This document shows positions 36,659 through 43,769 of a stretch of DNA of 64,000 bases, one piece after another (position 1 is the stretch's first letter; each line of letters starts with the position of its first letter). This DNA is from an uncultured Collinsella sp. (lineage in GTDB: Bacteria > Actinomycetota > Coriobacteriia > Coriobacteriales > Coriobacteriaceae), in NCBI GenBank assembly GCA_900540845.1, contig UQHS01000011.1, positions 1 through 64,000 on the forward strand. Reading direction: 5' to 3'. The translations under genes were made by a program, and so were the position numbers. Under the pieces are notes generated by a model. The model was not told the origin of the DNA. It was given only the letters and a program-made list of their open reading frames with translations, and did not search any database.

Positions 36659-36994
36659 TTACGCCGTCTCGGAGCCCGAATCCGCGCCAGGCGATGCGTC
36701 TGCCGAACCGTCTGCGTGCGGGCTTTGGGCCCCGCTTTCCGCCGTCGGCGCATCTCCAACCTCGGCATCGGAAGAACCCGCCTCCGGGCCCTCAGACGCC
36801 TCCTTCTCATCGAGCATGTCGGCCTCGCGCGGCGACAGCTCAAACGAGTCGACCATGTCGACGGCACGGGAGCCGAGCTCGATGGCCTCATCAAACAAAT
36901 CGAGGCTGCGCTCAAGCGAGGTGTCTTTCGACCGAACCTGGGCGATAATCTCGTCGAGACGCTCAGTTATGTCATCGAACGTGGTCTCAGCCAT
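36659..36994 (-). CDS. xseB: Exodeoxyribonuclease VII small subunit with acidic tail
   Basis: The protein is 111 residues. Residues 1-60 are XseB (FDDITERLDEIIAQVRSKDTSLERSLDLFDEAIEL). The remaining ~50 are an acidic Ser/Ala/Gly-rich low-complexity tail. The large subunit gene xseA, normally adjacent, is absent here: tlyA is on one side and nusB on the other. Confidence 0.88.
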   Translation of the reverse strand: MAETTFDDITERLDEIIAQVRSKDTSLERSLDLFDEAIELGSRAVDMVDSFELSPREADMLDEKEASEGPEAGSSDAEVGDAPTAESGAQSPHADGSADASPGADSGSETA

Positions 36995-36997
36995 ACG

Positions 36998-37648
36998 CTA
37001 TTCGCCGTCCGCAGCGTCAAAGGGGTCGGAGAACATCGCATCGAGGTCCTCCTCCTCAAAGCCGTACTCGTCTGCCTCGAGACGGGCGCGAGCCTCCTCG
37101 GCGGCACGAACGGCCTCGCGCTCGGCCTCGAGACGATTGGGGTCGATCTCGAACCAGAGGGCCGCGATGCAAGCGGCCTCGCAGTCGTCTGCCGTGACGG
37201 TGCACGCCACGTGCTGCAGGCTGGGCAGATGGCGCTCGCGCACGATGCGGCCGAGCACGCCGTTGACGAAACCGGCGGAGTCGTCGGTACCGTAGGCCTT
37301 GGCGATCTCAACCGCCTCGTTGATGACGACGGCGGCGTCGAGCGTGTCGGCGACCTGGAAATACAGCTCGTACACGGCCGAGCGCAACAGGTTGCGATCG
37401 GCGCCGGGCATGCGCTCGAGGCTCCAATTCGCAGAGACGGCGCGCAGGGCCGAGTCGATGCGATCACGGTTGGCGTCGACGCCGCGCGCGATCTGGATGG
37501 CGTAATCGGCCAGCGGGCCCTTGGAGAGCGTGAAATCACCGGCAAGAACCTCGGCCACGGACTCGCCGCGGACCTCGGCCTGGAACAAAATCTGAAGAGC
37601 CTGGCTGCGGGCAAGCGTGCGCCCGCGGTTGACCTTAAGGGATGCCAC
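36998..37648 (-). CDS. nusB: Transcription antitermination factor NusB
   Basis: The protein is 216 residues. The core is typical (RTLARSQALQILFQAEVRG... AVVINEAVEIAKAYGTDDSAGFVNGVLGRI). The C-terminus is extended by about 75 residues and is acidic. NusB with S10 binds boxA in rRNA leaders. It lies between the Asp23-family and xseB genes. Confidence 0.92.
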   Translation of the reverse strand: MASLKVNRGRTLARSQALQILFQAEVRGESVAEVLAGDFTLSKGPLADYAIQIARGVDANRDRIDSALRAVSANWSLERMPGADRNLLRSAVYELYFQVADTLDAAVVINEAVEIAKAYGTDDSAGFVNGVLGRIVRERHLPSLQHVACTVTADDCEAACIAALWFEIDPNRLEAEREAVRAAEEARARLEADEYGFEEEDLDAMFSDPFDAADGE

Positions 37649-37651
37649 GCG

Positions 37652-38011
37652 CTACTCCTTGGGGAAAACGAGGCTGTCGATGCAGATGTTCACGCTCTCA
37701 ACATCGACGCCGACCTGGGCGTCGATAGCACTAACCACAGCCTCGCGCACGACCTCGGCTAGCTTCTTGAACGGATAGCCGAAGAAGACCGTGAGATGCA
37801 CGGTGAGACGGAGCTTGTCGTCGATGACCTCGGCCTCGACGTCCTCGCCCACCTGGGTGGACTTGGCGGAGAACATAGAGACGAGGTTGGTGGCGAGGTC
37901 CTTGACGCCAACAGAGGCGACGCCCTCGACCTCCTCGACGGAACGGGAGACGATGGCCGCCAGGACCTCGGGTGCGATGCCGATGCCGGCAATAGTGATC
38001 TCTTGCGACAT
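37652..38011 (-). CDS. Asp23/Gls24 family envelope-stress protein
   Basis: The protein is 119 residues: IAPEVLAAIVSRSVEEVEGVASVG, then VEAEVIDDKLRLTVHLTVFFG. The AmaP/Asp23 family is linked to cell-envelope stress in Gram-positives, and the nusB-adjacent member (YqhY) is linked to fatty-acid metabolism control. ATG 38011 follows AAAGGAG; the long upstream extension belongs to efp in another frame. Confidence 0.9.
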   Translation of the reverse strand: MSQEITIAGIGIAPEVLAAIVSRSVEEVEGVASVGVKDLATNLVSMFSAKSTQVGEDVEAEVIDDKLRLTVHLTVFFGYPFKKLAEVVREAVVSAIDAQVGVDVESVNICIDSLVFPKE

Positions 38012-38082
38012 GTGCACTCCTTTACGTGATACGCGCACGGCCCCGCGAGGCCGCACGATTGCGTTTTGGGAAAACGACGCGA

Positions 38083-38646
38083 CTAGAGGCGCTGGACGAA
38101 CTCGCCGGTGCGGGTGTCGACCTTGATGCGCTCGCCCTCGTTGAGGTACATGGGGACCATGACCTGGGCGCCGGTGTCGATGGTGGCGGGCTTGGTGGCA
38201 CCCTGAACGGTGTTGCCCTTGGCTCCCGGGACGGTCTCGATGACCTCGGCCTCGATGAACATGGGCGGGTTCACGCCGAGCAGCTCGGTATCGGCGTAGA
38301 GAAGCTGAGCGTTGTCGTTCTCGCGCAGCCACTTGGCGTTGTCGCCGATGAAGTCGGCCGGGACGGCGATCTGCTCGTAGGAAGTCATGTCCATGAAGTA
38401 GTAGTTGTCGCCATCGTTGTAGAGGTACTGCATCTCGTTGGTGATGAGCTGCACGCTCTCGAACTTGGATCCGGCATTGCAGGTGTTCTCGACCACGCGG
38501 CCGGTCTTGAGGTCCTTGGTTTTGTAGCGGACGAAAGCGCCGCCCTTGCCGGGCTTGACGTGCTGGAACTCGACGATGGTGTAGTACTTGTCCTTGATCT
38601 TGAGACCCATGCCGTTGCGGAAGTCGGCGGTGGTGATGGAAGCCAT
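38083..38646 (-). CDS. efp: Translation elongation factor P
   Basis: The protein is 187 residues with KOW-like domain I (DFRNGMGLKIKDKYYTIVEFQHVKPGKGGAFVRYKTKDL), where the modifiable lysine lies in the PGKGG loop, and OB domains ending in DTRTGEFVQRL. It relieves ribosome stalling at polyproline. Basic residues near the loop fit unmodified or lysine-modified types, which the sequence does not decide. Confidence 0.96.
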   Translation of the reverse strand: MASITTADFRNGMGLKIKDKYYTIVEFQHVKPGKGGAFVRYKTKDLKTGRVVENTCNAGSKFESVQLITNEMQYLYNDGDNYYFMDMTSYEQIAVPADFIGDNAKWLRENDNAQLLYADTELLGVNPPMFIEAEVIETVPGAKGNTVQGATKPATIDTGAQVMVPMYLNEGERIKVDTRTGEFVQRL

Positions 38647-38699
38647 AGCTTGCCTTTCTGTAGAGGTGTCGAACTTGAAAAGTATACTCGCAAAATGAA

Positions 38700-39830
38700 T
38701 TAACAGTCGATGACAACGAGCTCGTGCGTAGAGGTCGTGAAGGGCTCGTAACCGTCCTTGGTAACAACGCCGTAGTCCTCCAGGCGCACGCCGCCCACGC
38801 CGGGCAGGTAGATGCCGGGCTCGACGGTGATGACCGCGCCCTCCTCCACGATGTTGCTCTTGCGGCCGAAGACCGGCAGCTCGTGGATGTCGATGCCCAC
38901 GCCGTGGCCGAGGCCGTGGCCGTAGTACTCGCCGTAGCCTGCGTCGCCAATGATTTTCTGGGAGAGCAGGTGGATGTCATGGCCATCAACGCCGGCATGG
39001 ATGGCGGCGACGCACTCCTCGTGCGTGCGGCGGACGATGTCGTAGATCTCGCGCTGCTTCTCGCTCGGCTCACCCACGCAGACCGTACGGGTCATATCGG
39101 ACTTGTAATCGCGGTAGCCCGCGCCGTAGTCCATAAGGACGAAGTCGCCCTTCTCCACCACGCGGTCGCCGGGGATGGCGTGGGGGTTGGCGGTGTTGGG
39201 ACCGGAGGCGACGATGGAGCCGAAGGCGAGGTTGTCGGCGCCGTGGTCGAACATGAAGGTCTCGAGCTCGGTGCGAATCTGCTTCTCGGTGAGGCCGGGT
39301 CGGATTACAGAGCACATGTGGGTAAACGCGGCGTCGGTGATGGACTGCGCGTGGCGCATGAGCTCGATCTCCTCTGCGTCTTTGATGGCGCGCATGAGCT
39401 GGAGGTCGCCGTGCATGAGCGGCAGGGCGGCGCACACGGAGCAATCTTCAAGACCACGCTCGATACCGCGGAAAAAGCCAATCTGCATGTCGTCCTCGAC
39501 GGCAACCGTGCGGCTCTTGGTGTCGCGAGCACGATCGGCGACCCAGCGCGGAATGTCGATGACGTCCATATCGAGCTTCCACTCGACGCCTGCGGGGAGA
39601 TTCTCCTCGAACGTGTTGAAATAGCGGGAATCCGTGTGCAGGAAGCACGCATCAGCTGTGATGAAGGCGGCGTGGGGGTACTCACCGGTGTAGTCGAACA
39701 CGCGCATCGCGCCGGTGAGCCAGCGCAGGTTTGCCTCGTCGCGAACGACGACGGCATCGTAGCCGCGCTCGTCCATCAGGGAGCGAAGACGAGCGATGCG
39801 GCCAGCGGGACCATTCATGATTTCTACCAT
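38700..39830 (-). CDS. pepP: Xaa-Pro aminopeptidase / M24 metallopeptidase
   Basis: The protein is 376 residues: creatinase-like N-terminus, then metal ligands in LMDYGAGYRDYKSDMTRTV, GHGLGHGVGIDIHELP and EEGAVITVEPGIY. It removes N-terminal residues before proline. ATG 39830 follows GGAAGGA; ATG 39869 would extend into the adjacent repeat region. The efp-pepP/Q pairing is common in Gram-positives and makes sense for proline-rich proteins. Confidence 0.92.
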   Translation of the reverse strand: MVEIMNGPAGRIARLRSLMDERGYDAVVVRDEANLRWLTGAMRVFDYTGEYPHAAFITADACFLHTDSRYFNTFEENLPAGVEWKLDMDVIDIPRWVADRARDTKSRTVAVEDDMQIGFFRGIERGLEDCSVCAALPLMHGDLQLMRAIKDAEEIELMRHAQSITDAAFTHMCSVIRPGLTEKQIRTELETFMFDHGADNLAFGSIVASGPNTANPHAIPGDRVVEKGDFVLMDYGAGYRDYKSDMTRTVCVGEPSEKQREIYDIVRRTHEECVAAIHAGVDGHDIHLLSQKIIGDAGYGEYYGHGLGHGVGIDIHELPVFGRKSNIVEEGAVITVEPGIYLPGVGGVRLEDYGVVTKDGYEPFTTSTHELVVIDC

Positions 39831-39880
39831 GGGAACATCCTTCCTAGTTTGAGTGACACCAAGATACACCGAAGTTGTGA

Positions 39881-39948
39881 ATGTGCAATTTGGGGCACGT
39901 CCCCAAATTCTCGATGTGCAATCTGGGGACGTGCCCCAAATTGCACAT
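39881..39948. repeat. REP-like repeat pair (head-to-head, 68 bp)
   Basis: A unit starting atgtgcaatttgggg at 39881 is followed by an inverted copy ending ccccaaattgcacat at 39948, with TCTCG between. It ends two bases before the stop codon of the AroB-like gene. It belongs to the same family as the repeats at 28239, 29311, 54681 and 56411. Confidence 0.88.
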
Positions 39949-39949
39949 G

Positions 39950-41038
39950 TCAGGAACGACGGGAGGCGAGGAACGCCCGGGCGTGGCGCTCGAGTACGGC
40001 GTCTTCGACAGTGGCGAGGCGCATCACGCCCGGGTATTTCGGCAGCGCCAGCTGGAACCTGTTGGATCGGCGGAATCGCTCGGCGCGTAGCGCCTCGATA
40101 AACGTCTCGGGATCGATGTCGAACGCAAGCTCCCCCACCCCGAGGTCCTCGAGGCGATCGTCCAGCGCAAACATCTCATCGACCGAGAAATCGCACGCAT
40201 CGACGGCGAAGCGCGCCTCGAAGCGCATGCCCTCCGCGCGCAGCAGATACGCGGGCGCATCCGATGCGCCGAGACACGATGCCAGGGCGCGCGCAGTAGT
40301 CTCACCGAACATGAACGCCTTGCGGGCAGAGGGGCTTGCGGACTTGACGGTGTTGAGGCGCGAGGTGAGCGCAGAGCTCAATGCCTCGAGCAGCGCCTGA
40401 TCGTCACCGGAGGAGACGCGCTCGGACAGCCCCTCGAAATCCTCCCAGCATTTGCGGCTCTCGGCCAGCGCGGCCGCGCACAGGAGCACATAGCCCATAC
40501 CGTTGGCGGCAATACCCGCATCGCGCACCAGGTCCAAGTCGCAGACGACGAGAGCCGGATGAGGGGGCAGCGACACCGAGGCGAAGCCGGTCTTGGTCGC
40601 AAGGGGCATCATCTGCGTGGAAGAGCACATCATGGCGTCGAGCGTGGTGGGGACGAGCGCCGCAGCCGTACCCTCGCACCACGTGTTCGCGCAAAACGTC
40701 GCCATCGAGCACACGCGCATGCCGCCCAAGCCAACAACGAGATCCTCACCTGTGATGTGGCCCTCGTCGAGTGCGGCGTAGACCTTCGAGGCGACGGCGA
40801 TGCCAGGGGTGGCCGAATCGTCAAGAAGCACCTCGTGGACCTCATACCCCGCATCGATAAGCGAGCGGCGCACGCTCACGACAGTGGCATCGGGCACAGA
40901 GCCCTCCAAGACGAGCAGTGCGCGACACGGCCTGCCAACGGCGCTCGCGAAAAACCGAGAAAGCTCCGAGAAGGCGCCGAAGCCCAAACGGCAATCCGTG
41001 CTGACGGCACCAAAATTGAGCAGTTTGCGACGAATCAT
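39950..41038 (-). CDS. 3-dehydroquinate synthase-like protein lacking catalytic and zinc-binding residues
   Basis: The protein is 362 residues and alignable along its length with AroB: the LVVGLGGMRV...ALVPTTLDAM stretch keeps the PTTL motif. Key AroB motifs are altered: the GGG-x-x-x-D aspartate is missing, DSSVGGK is replaced by MCSSTQM, GLAEVIKYG by NGMGYVLLCA, and the zinc motif NFGHTFGHA by FMFGETTARA. It overlaps the aroK start, so synteny is that of aroB. It is likely a non-catalytic homologue, or active on something else. Calling it aroB by position alone would be unsafe. Confidence 0.75.
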   Translation of the reverse strand: MIRRKLLNFGAVSTDCRLGFGAFSELSRFFASAVGRPCRALLVLEGSVPDATVVSVRRSLIDAGYEVHEVLLDDSATPGIAVASKVYAALDEGHITGEDLVVGLGGMRVCSMATFCANTWCEGTAAALVPTTLDAMMCSSTQMMPLATKTGFASVSLPPHPALVVCDLDLVRDAGIAANGMGYVLLCAAALAESRKCWEDFEGLSERVSSGDDQALLEALSSALTSRLNTVKSASPSARKAFMFGETTARALASCLGASDAPAYLLRAEGMRFEARFAVDACDFSVDEMFALDDRLEDLGVGELAFDIDPETFIEALRAERFRRSNRFQLALPKYPGVMRLATVEDAVLERHARAFLASRRS

Positions 41039-41568
41039 ATCAAGCCACGCTCCAAAAGCAGTTCTGCGACGACATACGAGACCTCGGTAAAGGAGGCCCC
41101 ACGGATATCCACGGTGAGATCGGCCGCCTGCTCGTACAGCGGCCGGCGATGCGCGAGCAAGTCCGCCGCATGCTCGGCACTCCGAAAATCGGGGCGCGTG
41201 TCGGATCGGCGAATCTGGCGAAGCGAGTCATCGAGGTCGCCGTCGAGGTAGACGCAAAACCCCATCTCATGCATGAGCTCGATGTTGCGAGGGGTCTCGA
41301 TGATGCCGCCTCCGCATGAGACGAGCAGGCTGCGCTCGGATTTGAGGCCCTCCAGCACGTCCGTCTCCAGTTCGCGAAAACGATCTTCCCCCTGCTCCTC
41401 GAAGACCTGGGACACCGTGCTGCCGCACCGGCGCTCAACCAGGCGGTCGGTGTCCACAAAACGACGGTGGAACATGCGCCCCAGATTACGGGCGAGCGTA
41501 GACTTGCCCGCACCGAGAAAACCGACGAAGAAGACGTGGTCGCATCCATGTTTAACCGCGTTGGTCAT
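41035..41568 (-). CDS. aroK: Shikimate kinase
   Basis: The protein is 177 residues with Walker A VGFLGAGKSTLARNLG, the shikimate-binding DTD, FRELE and SCGGGI motifs, and a lid region (RSDTRPDF). All expected residues are present, so unlike its neighbour it looks active. It is encoded upstream of, and overlapping with, the AroB-like gene. Confidence 0.92.
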   Translation of the reverse strand: MTNAVKHGCDHVFFVGFLGAGKSTLARNLGRMFHRRFVDTDRLVERRCGSTVSQVFEEQGEDRFRELETDVLEGLKSERSLLVSCGGGIIETPRNIELMHEMGFCVYLDGDLDDSLRQIRRSDTRPDFRSAEHAADLLAHRRPLYEQAADLTVDIRGASFTEVSYVVAELLLERGLI

Positions 41569-41574
41569 TCCGCC

Positions 41575-42078
41575 CTACTCCTCGCAGGGAACTCGGCGCA
41601 ATGCGCGGCGCTCAAAGATGCGAAAGATCTGCGTATACCACAGGTCAACATGCGTCTGGGGCTTCACAAGGATGGTCTGGATCCCGGCGAGGTTGCCGCC
41701 CCACACATCGGTGTAGAGCTGATCACCGATCATGACCGACTCCTTGGGCGCGGCACCCAGGCGCTTCATTCCCGCCTTGATGGCAAACGGAAGCGGCTTG
41801 CAGGCGAAGGAGATGTAATCCATACCGAGCTCTCCCGCCGAGCGGGCGACCTGGTTGGTGTGCCAATTATTGGACACCATGATCAACTTGAACCCGAGCT
41901 CGTGAGCGCGGGCGAGCCACGCGGCCACCGACGGCGGTGCGTCGGTGCGATCGCGCGGAACCAGTGTGTTGTCACGGTCGAACAGAATCGCGCGCACGCC
42001 GGATTCCCAAAGGTCATCGAGATCGATCCGCTCAACGCACGACAGGTAGCGATCGGGGGACAAAAGGCTCATAACCAA
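41575..42078 (-). CDS. yqeG: YqeG-family HAD IIIA phosphatase
   Basis: The protein is 167 residues with HAD motif I FDRDNTLVPRD, motif II MVSNNWHT, a lysine in ISFACKPLP and motif III MIGDQLYTDVWG. YqeG-like enzymes are phosphatidylglycerophosphate-type phosphatases in related lineages. It lies between mltG and aroK. Confidence 0.88.
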   Translation of the reverse strand: MVMSLLSPDRYLSCVERIDLDDLWESGVRAILFDRDNTLVPRDRTDAPPSVAAWLARAHELGFKLIMVSNNWHTNQVARSAGELGMDYISFACKPLPFAIKAGMKRLGAAPKESVMIGDQLYTDVWGGNLAGIQTILVKPQTHVDLWYTQIFRIFERRALRRVPCEE

Positions 42079-43335
42079 CTACTCCCAAGACTGCATGTGC
42101 TCATCGTAGGTCTGGGAGAAAAACTCCTCTTCCTGCGTGATGAAGAAGTACAGGTCGCTGGAATCGGTGGGCTCGAGCGTGGCGCGAATCGCCTCGATCG
42201 AGGGAGAGCAGATGGGCGTGGGCGGCAGACCCGGATTCATATAGGAGTTGTAAGGGCTGTCGATGGTCTGGATGTCGTTGGCAGTGACCTCGCCGCCCGT
42301 CTCGTACATGAGCGTCGCATCGCTCTCGAGGAAAGGACGACCGGCGAAATCCCCAACGCCGGCCAAACGATTGAAGAAGACCGACGCCACATGGGCGCGC
42401 TGCTCGGCATGAAGGCCCTCGCGCTCCACGACGGAGGCGAGCTTGAGAATGTCGTAATCGGACATCTCGAGGCCATAGCGCGACGAAATCAGGGCGCGCG
42501 CGGCATCGAAATCAAGCGCGTTGACCACGTCGGTCTGATACTGGTCAAGCATCGCCCGAATCACCTGGTCGACCGAGGGGGTACCCGAGAACGTATACGT
42601 CTTGGGGAACAGGAACCCCTCGAGGGAATCATCGGCTGCCTCGGAGAGGAAGGCATAATCGCCGGCATAGTTAGAAGCCTTGGCCTGGGCGACGAATTCA
42701 TCGGCGGAGATACCGTACACCTGCTCGACGATCGCGGCCGTCTGCTCGACGGTCTTGCCCTCGGGCACGGTCAACTTGACGCCCTCGACATTGGGACCGG
42801 CAACGAGCTGCTTGACGACCTCAAGCGGGTCCTGCAGGGTCTCGAACTGATACTCGCCCGGCTTGAGCGACATCTCGGCGTTGAGCTTCTTGACCGCAGC
42901 GTAGTATTCGCTCGGCTCTTCGATGATGTGGTTCTCGGAGAGGATCGACGCGATGGCGTCACCCGAAGATCCCTCCGGGATGGTGATCGTCACCTGCTGG
43001 CCGGCCTCGACGAAAGAAGCGGCGCCTCCAAACAAGCGCGGGAACACGTAGAAGGCGGCCCCCGCGATGACCGCGATGGCGATGACCACGGCAATCACAA
43101 CAGGAACAACCGATTTGGACTTGGCAGGCTTAGCGGAGCGGGTGTAGGCGGGCTGAACGGTAGCACGAGCCCTGCCCGAGGCGGGCGCTGCACTTGGCTG
43201 GGCAAAACGAGTGCCCCCCGTCTGAGCCGGCCTGCGCGCCGGCTGGCAAGAGGGCGCGGGGGCATCGGTGCGAAACCGCGTGCCGGCGGGACGCTGAGTG
43301 CCCTGGGGGCGTTTTGAGCCGGGAACGTTAGCCAC
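42079..43335 (-). CDS. mltG: Endolytic transglycosylase MltG
   Basis: The protein is 418 residues: a disordered basic/Pro-rich cytoplasmic tail (about 1-70), one membrane helix (VVPVVIAVVIAIAVIAGAAF), a LysM-like domain and the YceG catalytic domain with LASVVEREGLHAEQRAHVAS and SPYNSYMNPGLPPTPICSP. It cleaves nascent glycan strands. GTG 43335 is chosen because AAAGGA lies five bases upstream; it overlaps the ruvX stop. Confidence 0.9.
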   Translation of the reverse strand: MANVPGSKRPQGTQRPAGTRFRTDAPAPSCQPARRPAQTGGTRFAQPSAAPASGRARATVQPAYTRSAKPAKSKSVVPVVIAVVIAIAVIAGAAFYVFPRLFGGAASFVEAGQQVTITIPEGSSGDAIASILSENHIIEEPSEYYAAVKKLNAEMSLKPGEYQFETLQDPLEVVKQLVAGPNVEGVKLTVPEGKTVEQTAAIVEQVYGISADEFVAQAKASNYAGDYAFLSEAADDSLEGFLFPKTYTFSGTPSVDQVIRAMLDQYQTDVVNALDFDAARALISSRYGLEMSDYDILKLASVVEREGLHAEQRAHVASVFFNRLAGVGDFAGRPFLESDATLMYETGGEVTANDIQTIDSPYNSYMNPGLPPTPICSPSIEAIRATLEPTDSSDLYFFITQEEEFFSQTYDEHMQSWE

Positions 43336-43756
43336 GATCGTCCTTTCGATGGGTGGAATCAAGCCATGCCTGCAGGAAAAGCGAGGCGGAAATCATGTCG
43401 ATCTTGCCGCGCATTTGCTTTTCGGAGAGCCCCTGCTGGCGTAGGATGCGCTTGGCCTCCGCGGAGGAGAGCCGCTCGTCGATAAACTCCACAGGCAGGC
43501 CGCACTGGGAGGCGATGCGCACGCCAATAGCCCGGATGTGCTCTGCCTGTGGGCCCTCCTCGCCCCCCATCGTCTGGGGTAAGCCGCAGACGATGACATC
43601 GGGCTCGTGGTCCTCGAGAATCATCCTGAACGAGCGCGCCATCTGCTCGACCTCGGAGGCAGACAGCACCTTGAGCGGCATGGCGACGCGCCCGGTGCGG
43701 TCTGAGACCGCGATTCCGGTGCGCGTGCCGCCGATATCGAGAGCGAGGGCAACCAC
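43328..43756 (-). CDS. ruvX: Holliday junction resolvase-like RuvX (YqgF)
   Basis: The protein is 142 residues: LALDIGGTRTGIAVSD, VCGLPQTMGGEEGPQAEHI, FIDERLSSAEAKRIL and KIDMISASLFLQAWLD. The family has an RNase H fold and a role in rRNA processing or recombination. GTG 43756 is the best start, 13 bases after the alaS stop; longer starts lie within alaS. Confidence 0.92.
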   Translation of the reverse strand: MVALALDIGGTRTGIAVSDRTGRVAMPLKVLSASEVEQMARSFRMILEDHEPDVIVCGLPQTMGGEEGPQAEHIRAIGVRIASQCGLPVEFIDERLSSAEAKRILRQQGLSEKQMRGKIDMISASLFLQAWLDSTHRKDDRG

Positions 43757-43769
43757 GACGGACCCTACA

